Of a stretch of 64,000 nucleotides of DNA, positions 57,501-64,000 are shown one piece after another. The stretch's first letter is position 1, and each line of letters begins with the position of its first letter. Under the pieces are notes generated by a model. It was given only the letters and a program-made list of their open reading frames with translations. It was not told the DNA's origin and searched no databases. Position numbers and translations under genes: made by a program. The stretch is from Phlebopus portentosus (lineage: Eukaryota; Basidiomycota; Agaricomycetes; Boletales; Boletinellaceae): the NCBI GenBank assembly GCA_037892935.1, contig JAYXKI010000008.1, positions 806,001 to 870,000 on the forward strand, read 5' to 3'.

Positions 57501-58738
57501 TGGGTAGGCTATGGAATACAATACGATTCTACTGATGGCTAGATAATAAACTACGTACGCAATACCCCTATGCAGTTGAGAAAGTAGCAATTCATTGCTA
57601 ATGGAGTAAATAATACTGGGCCGCGTGTTTCAAAGCTTCAGGTGCGCGTGGCTGCGAAATGCAGAATAGACTCCGAGTCTAAACAAGCAATAATCGAGTC
57701 AATCATTCATAAGATCAATGACACAATCATACCGGCGTTGAAACTGTTTTCGATCCGTATCGAATCTGCACATGTGAGGTCAGTTTTGCAGAAGAAGCAC
57801 TGAAACAGGAGGGAGCCGGAACTGACGAGCATGTGACACGAAAGATTAACGGAACACGTCACCATAGAAGTTAGAACATCCAAAGAAAACGAGAGCTTAC
57901 GTTATTATAGACCCACTCTTACCAAATGAAGGAGACGATAGGTTTGTGGCGGCGAGGTCCGCGGTCTTCGCGCCTGATCGCTAAGGCTAGTCTACATTCC
58001 ACGGCCTCCACCTTTGCACTTTCCGGTGGTAAGAAGATACTTAAGTAGAAGGGCAAAGAAGACGCGGAAGAAGTTCAGTGCTGAATGAGTATGTAAAATA
58101 TTAGTAAGCGATAAAAGAAAATGACGTACGGGAGCAAAAATAGTCACAAAAGGACGGACAAACGTCGGAATTGGCTAAATATGGAAGGTGTTCTGCTTTA
58201 GGAAAGGCTGTGACTGGCTTTGTCACCTGGTTCTTCGAAGTGCTTTGTAATCTGGTTCACTCAGGGCACAAATGAGCGTCACGGACTTCCTTGGTATCGA
58301 CCTGGTGACTGACCACCACCATCCCATCGGCTGTTCTCCTGACCTGCTACTTGCTTTGCTCAAAGCCGGGACTAAAGCAGAGTAACTTGTGGCCCCCGGT
58401 GGCTGAGTAGGCATATACAGAAGATATTAATATCGGGTATACGTTACCCGAGCTCGGTATCGGGTATCAGCTCCGTCCTACCCGAAAGGTCGGTTTTTAC
58501 AGCAAAAGATCGACCATACTGTTTGTTCCTCGTTTTCAGGGTCCACCACATCTCCCAACACCAAAAATCAGTATAACAACCGAATTTACTCAGACGCTAA
58601 TCTAACAGTCAATCCGTATGTCCGACTTGCATCTCTTTCTCGTCTCCCATCTCCTCTTTTCTCTTCTTCTTTCTCCGTCATCTCAATAATCTCGCTTCTC
58701 TCTTCCCATTCTTTCCGTGTATTTTCCGGCCGGGGGAT
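54535..58738. other. Gene-poor region of about 4.2 kb
   Basis: Open frames exist (for example 54960-55145 plus, 55248-55502 minus, 56164-56478 minus with a hydrophobic stretch, 56679-56990 minus), but none shows a known domain or a convincing splice chain. The region may hold decayed genes or old transposon pieces. A TACCCGATA-type repeat cluster lies at 58431-58485. The last 100 bp (CT-rich) is the leader of the Zn2Cys6 gene. Confidence 0.4.
58431..58485. repeat. Cluster of TATCGGGTAT words in both orientations
   Basis: TATCGGGTAT occurs at 58431-58440 and 58458-58467. Its inverted core TTACCCGA occurs at 58444-58451 and TACCCGA at 58479-58485. It lies 250 bp upstream of the Zn2Cys6 regulator and may be regulatory sites or a transposon remnant. 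Confidence 0.45.
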
Positions 58739-61700
58739 ATGTCGCGCATGCCGCCTAGTAATGATTGTAACGAGTATAATCGCCCAGGTAGCGAAGAGCT
58801 AGCTGGAAATGATGTTCGCGACTTCGCTCGTGAATCTGCTCCTATTGCTAGACAGCGTGCTCATATGCCTTCCCCGGCGTTGTATTCGAGTCCTCAGGTG
58901 CCTTGTTCTGGTTCCGAGCATCGGCTGGACGGCCGAGGATCTGCTCGTCCCGTTCCTTGTGTAGTGTAAATGTAACTCATGTTCTAACGCACTTGCTTTA
59001 TAGGGTACTTACTCTCCACACGCTGGGAACGGGTCGTATTCGCCTGCGCATTCATTAGGATCTAGAGGTGATTGCTTCTCCAGCAGTCAGTCACAGAACA
59101 CGGGCGAGGGGACTGAGAGCCAACCACTCCAAAGTTCACATCCCCGTGCAACTCCCGCTTCAAATTTCTCTGCTCTATTTCCTGCTCCTCAGGCGGTTGC
59201 TTCTTTCTCCACCGATCACTCGACACTTTCGTCATCCTTCAATCAGACCGAACTTAACCAGCAATCTGTTTCGCGTCTCAGCGGGCAAGTTCTTCCCGAG
59301 GTTCGCCATTTGCGTCCCCTCGTTACCACCCGTATTCGCAATCCTCAGGTAATGTTAGCCCTTCTGGGAACATTAGTACACGCTTCAGATACTGACTTCG
59401 ATAGGTTCTTCGGCGCCACCTTCTCTTTCGCACTCTGTCTCTTCTACGAGTCATTCTTTAGTCAGCTCGCGTCCAAGCAGTCGTGCTGTCTCAGCTTCAG
59501 TTATCAGCTCTCCTTACAGTAGTTCTCATCCTTCGTCTACTTTCCCTGGTGAGTACTTCTTAAAGTTGTGAAGCCGAGCTGTCTCTAGATTACACTTGTA
59601 TAGCATCGAATTTTAATTCGTCCCTTCCAACCTTCACCTCATCTGGATCCCACGCAGGCCTCCCTACATCCGCTTCGCAAATCGTTCCCTCTGACGAAAA
59701 CCAGGTTCATCAATCTTCGACTAACGCCCTTGTCCCTCCTTACAGTTCTGGGCACCACCGGGCGTCGGCGCCATCTTCGTGTTCTGCCGCTCAAGTAGGA
59801 TTTCACTCGGCTTCTGCGAGTCCATACTATTACCCGTTTGAAGGCGAGCAGGAGGAACGTAAGCCTGTTATTCCTGACGTAGGTTATCGCCATAGGAGAG
59901 CCGAATCTATCGGAAAGCAGGAACATCTGGTCGATAGTCCCCACGCATTAGCTCACGAGTCCAGCCACGCGGTAGCGCCGTTAAATCAACACTCAAATAC
60001 AAGCAACATCGCTTTTGAGACGGGGACCAATCTCGCGCCTCGGTTTTTAGGTGATCAAGGCAAAGGGTCAATCACGGGTGCCAGAGCTCTGTTGGCTCCC
60101 TTCGTTTCTCAAGAACATCGCCTACCGTTTGATCGTCAGAGATCTGGGATTGGTACCAGCCACATCTACCAGCAGCAGCCCCTTTACACGATATCCGGGC
60201 AGAGAGGCGGAGCCGTCACTTCATATCGGACCACGATGAGTGAAGATATGTACCAAACAAGTGTTGATTTGGACGGTCTTGAGTCTTATGATGATGAGGA
60301 CGTTCCTGGGGGACTTCACCGAAGTTCATATGATGGCGGTGGGTTCCCCGTGGCGGATTCGGGCTCGGGCACGGGCTCTGGCTTGAACAAAACTCATGAA
60401 AAAAACGTCAGAAGGAGAAGTAGCAAAGGTGAGGCTTCTCAGTATCACATAAACCCTATTAACTTGCGTTGCTTTTGAAGCTTGTGACCAGTGCAGAAAA
60501 TCAAAATGCAAGTGCGAACGAGACGGAGACTCAGAATCGTGCAAGAGCTGTCTGATGCTCGGGACGCGTAAGTAATCTTCTCCATTTCAATTTGCCATTA
60601 CGGCGCGCCTCTTGTTTACCCGAATGGCGCGGATATTTCTAATCTCGAGACTTCATTTCTGATTCGGCCGGCACTTATAATGAATTACCTCACCTAGCAT
60701 GCACTTTTCTCGGACCTTCGCGTAAGCGAGGACCTCCGAAGGGCTACATTGACGCCATTGAATCCCGACTTCACCAAACGGAAGCACTTGTTGGAATACT
60801 TCTTGCTCTGGCAAATCCAGATCGGGGTATCCTGGATGGTGGTAAGTGAAGATCAACGGCCTACTAGTAAGTCAAGCTTAAAATTTGCAGACGATCCTGT
60901 TCCCGACGAACGAGCACGGTCGCTATTGGACGACCTGAGAAACAATGACCCGCTTGCGAGAGAAATTATAGACCGCGTGGATCGCGGTGCTTATGGAACC
61001 AAAGGTCGGAAAAACAACGTCGGCTTGGCTTCAGATTCAAAGCGATCCTCGGCACGACCAGAGTCCGGAAGCGGTGATGAGAAAAGCAGTGGAAGCGGGG
61101 GGACGGTAAAAGGTAATAGGAACTCAGTCGCAACGAGTGCGAGTGGTCCGCCGGCGAGCATTCAGGGACGCGGACGAATGGTCGGGTTAGGTCAGGAAAT
61201 GGGCATGGGTGGAGTAGCAAGCGGACAGTACGTCGCTTACGATTGCCTTCTTACCTTTACCTGACGTCAGATTTTCAGTCCCTCGAATGAGTGGCAGGAC
61301 GCAGTGACAGAACGTCTTAAAGCAGCAGCGAGATCTCGTGCACATAGCACGTCCGACACTGCTGGAACGACAGGACAGGCTCCTCAATCGCGAAATCCTA
61401 GCGACTTTCATGAGAGAGAAAGGCAACGACGCCGCGTCGGGTCTCCGGTTCAACAGGACAAAGCGGAGCATTCTCCTAACCAATTTGTGCATTCCCACTT
61501 AGGCCACAGACAAAGCATTGGCCAACTTGACGGAACCTCGGACCCCGCGAATACAATAGTCGGGGCAACGAGTGCGACTAGATTTTCACCGCCTGTGACA
61601 GTTCCTTACCAGTCTTCTGCGTATTCAGCAGTTGGACCGCCGCCTTCAACGGCATCATCGCATTCATCGTATGTCGACAGTGGTGCTGATGAAGTGGAGC

Positions 61701-64000
61701 ATGTAGAAGGCGAAGAGGGAATAACAGGTGGCGTAGGCCAGCTCTCCATTAACGAAGAAGCGCAAGTACGATTCCACGGCAAGGCGAGTGGTTTGCATCT
61801 ACTAGGTCAGAAACTGAGGATAGATGGGAGGAACAAGGGTGGAATATGGTACGTGCGTCGATTTGATCCGCTTGATTCGTGGACTGACTTCGGCGAATAG
61901 GCATTTCCCTAAGGCCGGAGTATGGCCGCCTGTCGCACCGAAGTCAGCTATGCATTTGGCCAGGATGAAGGACGCAGAAGCGAGCGAGCGAGCAGCCCGA
62001 GCTCGACTGCCACCTCGAGATGTCCAAGAGCACCTTTTGCAGCTTTATTTCACTCATGTACACCCATTTTTGCCCGTGGTACATAAGCAAGCGTTCCTCC
62101 GAGAGTTCAGACAAATGTAGGTGTATCCGCACTGTCGATGAATTTGCCATCCTCATTATTCATTAGGAACGATGAACGCGACAGACAGGAAGCTTGGGCT
62201 TCAAGGGGGAATACAACTGATGATCTTGGTAGCTCACAGAACTCTGTGGCTGAATTTCGAGATCGATCAACTTCTACGAACTCTGGCCGTACTGAACAAC
62301 CGGAAGAAATTGATAAAGCTCAGACCGATGGTATCGTTAAAATGCCAGGACCCAGAATATCGACGCTCCTTCTATACGCCATGTTTGCCATTGCTGCACG
62401 ATATGCACCTGTCGCTCACGGCACGACTGCGTCACCTCATCAGGTATTATTAGAGCCGTCCCCGAATTCGGCAGACGCGGAGATGTCTAAAGCTCGGGAC
62501 AATTCTGCGAATCCAAGACGGTCGGCTGAATCCCGCACAACCAGCCCTAGCGGGGAAAGTTCTACTACTTCCAAGAAGTCAGAAGCTGAAATTGCAACTG
62601 AGTTGGAAACGGATTCTGAGTTACCTGAACCCGACTCTGGACATATGTGGCCAGCCGGAGATGGTTTTTTGGAGCGAGCAAAAGATTTACTTGACAAGAC
62701 TTACGCCAATTCCCGTCCGAGCACATGTCAAGCATTAATATTGATGGGTTACAGAGAAATCGGGATCGGAGCAATGGCCCAGAGTTGGCTTTATGTCGGT
62801 ATGGCTGTCAGAATGGTGAGCACATTCTTCTTTCCGTTCCGTACTGGCATTGCTTATACTTGATTTGCAGGCTCAAGACTTGGGAATGCATCGGAATTCT
62901 GACAATTGGACCTGTGATGGCGAGCTGCTTTTTTCTCCTATCGAACAGCAGCTTCGCAAGCGCATATGGTATTCGTGTGTAAGAATGGATAAGTATGTCT
63001 CAGCGTATATTGGCCGACCACTCTCGATATTTGAGGCCGATTACGATACTCGGCTCCCGAGTATTGACGAGGTATAATTATTCATGAGTCTATGTCATGA
63101 TTATATACTGAATTTTGTCAATAGGACGAGGAGCTGGAGTTATGGGCACCAAACGAGTCCATGCCTAATTCGATACTTAGTGATCCTGTTGAGGCGGTCA
63201 GTGCACCTATACCGCCGTTTACTGCCATCCCAGGGAGGATAATTTCGTGCTTTAACGAATCTGCTCGTCTTTGTAAGTGTTAATGGTTATCTTAACGTTG
63301 ATCGACTACCGCTTGACCTGGCTATCAGCATCAATCCTCGCGATGATTATGCAGGCTATTTATGCAGTGAATCCAGTATCGAGCCGCCACTTTGAGGCCT
63401 TGCAGCTTGAGCGGACCCTGGATCGATGGTACATGGACTTGCCAGAGTATCTTCGGTTTGACACGAGCGTCCGGTCCACAAATGTTCCGCCTCCCAATGT
63501 GCTTATTTTGCACATGCAGTACTGGTGTGCTGTGATCTTGCTCCACCGGCCATTGTGAGTTACCTGCGTATGTTTTGGGTGGTTCTTTATTTCTAAAATC
63601 TGATCGAAAGCATTCCACGATATGTCGCTATGCACCAAAAGCGGTATATATACATTTTTTCCTACGGGCTTCTTCGCTGACCTTTGTTTCGCTACTAGAT
63701 TGCGGCCGGGAAGCCCAGTTGATCAAAAGGCTTACTTTGCTGCGCAAAAGAATTTCAATCTGTGCGTTTCAGCTGCGAACCATATAACATCTATCGGTGG
63801 GTTGTCAAAGTGTCATCATCCTTTTCAACAGTCTGATCTGCTTGCGATGATAGTATCGATGTATCAAGAGCACTTTTGTTTGAAACGCTGCCCTGTATTC
63901 CTTAGCTATTACATATTTACTGCTGGGATTATGCATATGACGACTAGTATGTATTGGTTTCTTTTCTCCGCTAATTGGACTAATGACGTTTGGTAGTGGC
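58739..64000 (+). CDS. Zn2Cys6 transcription factor with Fungal_trans domain (3' end outside window)
   Basis: Many exons. The start is at 58739; coding resumes after the intron ending near 59004 and at several later acceptors. The first 550 or so residues are Ser/Pro/His-rich and probably disordered. The zinc cluster is in exon 60481..60566 plus the next exon (from 60698): CDQCRKSKCKC, then CKSCLMLGTPC, a classic C-X2-C-X6-C-X8-C-X2-C-X6-C, followed by the basic linker GPSRKRGPPKGYIDAIE and a short heptad helix (RLHQTEALVGILLALA). The regulatory domain begins near 61900 (LQLYFTHVHPFLPVVHKQ) and continues with AQDLGMHR and RRIWYSC-like RKRIWYSCVRMDKYVSAYIGRP. The layout is like XlnR-type activators. 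The gene is still open at the window end, so length and C-terminus are unknown. Its targets are unknown. Confidence 0.85.

Overview
This window is nuclear DNA of a filamentous basidiomycete, most likely an Agaricomycete. The genes are split by many short (about 45-70 bp) GT-AG introns and are packed on both strands. Several families are typical of that group: a Tnp2/CACTA-type transposon, AA9 lytic polysaccharide monooxygenases (LPMOs), Nis1-like small secreted proteins, a copper-fist regulator and an expanded P450 family. No species is assigned. All exon coordinates are read by eye from splice motifs, reading phase and family resemblance.

0-13.6 kb: two related cytochrome P450 copies lie in tandem on the minus strand. 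The first (1-9267, its 3' end outside the window) is split by a 7,154-bp CACTA-like element at 1603-8756, with matching terminal inverted repeats and an ATT target duplication. The element carries a multi-exon Tnp2 transposase (minus strand) and an unrecognised second gene (plus strand). The second P450 (10181-12501) has three single-base deletions relative to its relatives. A third, uninterrupted P450 of the same family lies at 28227-30811 on the plus strand.

13.9-31 kb: a SUZ-domain protein; a Dug1-like metallodipeptidase with one apparent frameshift; a Nis1-like secreted protein; a secreted protein of unknown family; a head-to-tail pair of 239-aa AA9 LPMOs; URM1 and the mitochondrial Obg GTPase MTG2 sharing a 147-bp divergent promoter; and the intact P450.

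31-50 kb: alanine aminotransferase with a possible mitochondrial leader; a copper-fist transcription factor; a zuotin-like J protein (ribosome-associated complex) behind a striking phased GTGAC/GTCAC array; a dead Nis1-like copy; a PL1 pectate lyase with a 5-nt microexon; a second intact Nis1-like gene; a weak uncharacterised coding region near 47 kb; and a multi-pass membrane protein.

50-64 kb: a USP-fold protein with UBA-like and UIM segments whose catalytic cysteine appears to be missing; an LYR-motif protein; a gene-poor stretch of about 4 kb; and a Zn2Cys6/Fungal_trans regulator running off the window end.

The LPMO pair, the pectate lyase, the P450s and the secreted proteins suggest a plant-litter or wood-associated life style. 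Housekeeping genes (URM1, MTG2, ZUO1, DUG1, ALT, LYR protein) are interspersed. The most notable biology is the nearly footprint-perfect transposon insertion, the mixed fates of the P450 and Nis1-like copies, the phased promoter array, and the unusual exons (a 5-nt microexon and an ATG-only first coding exon).
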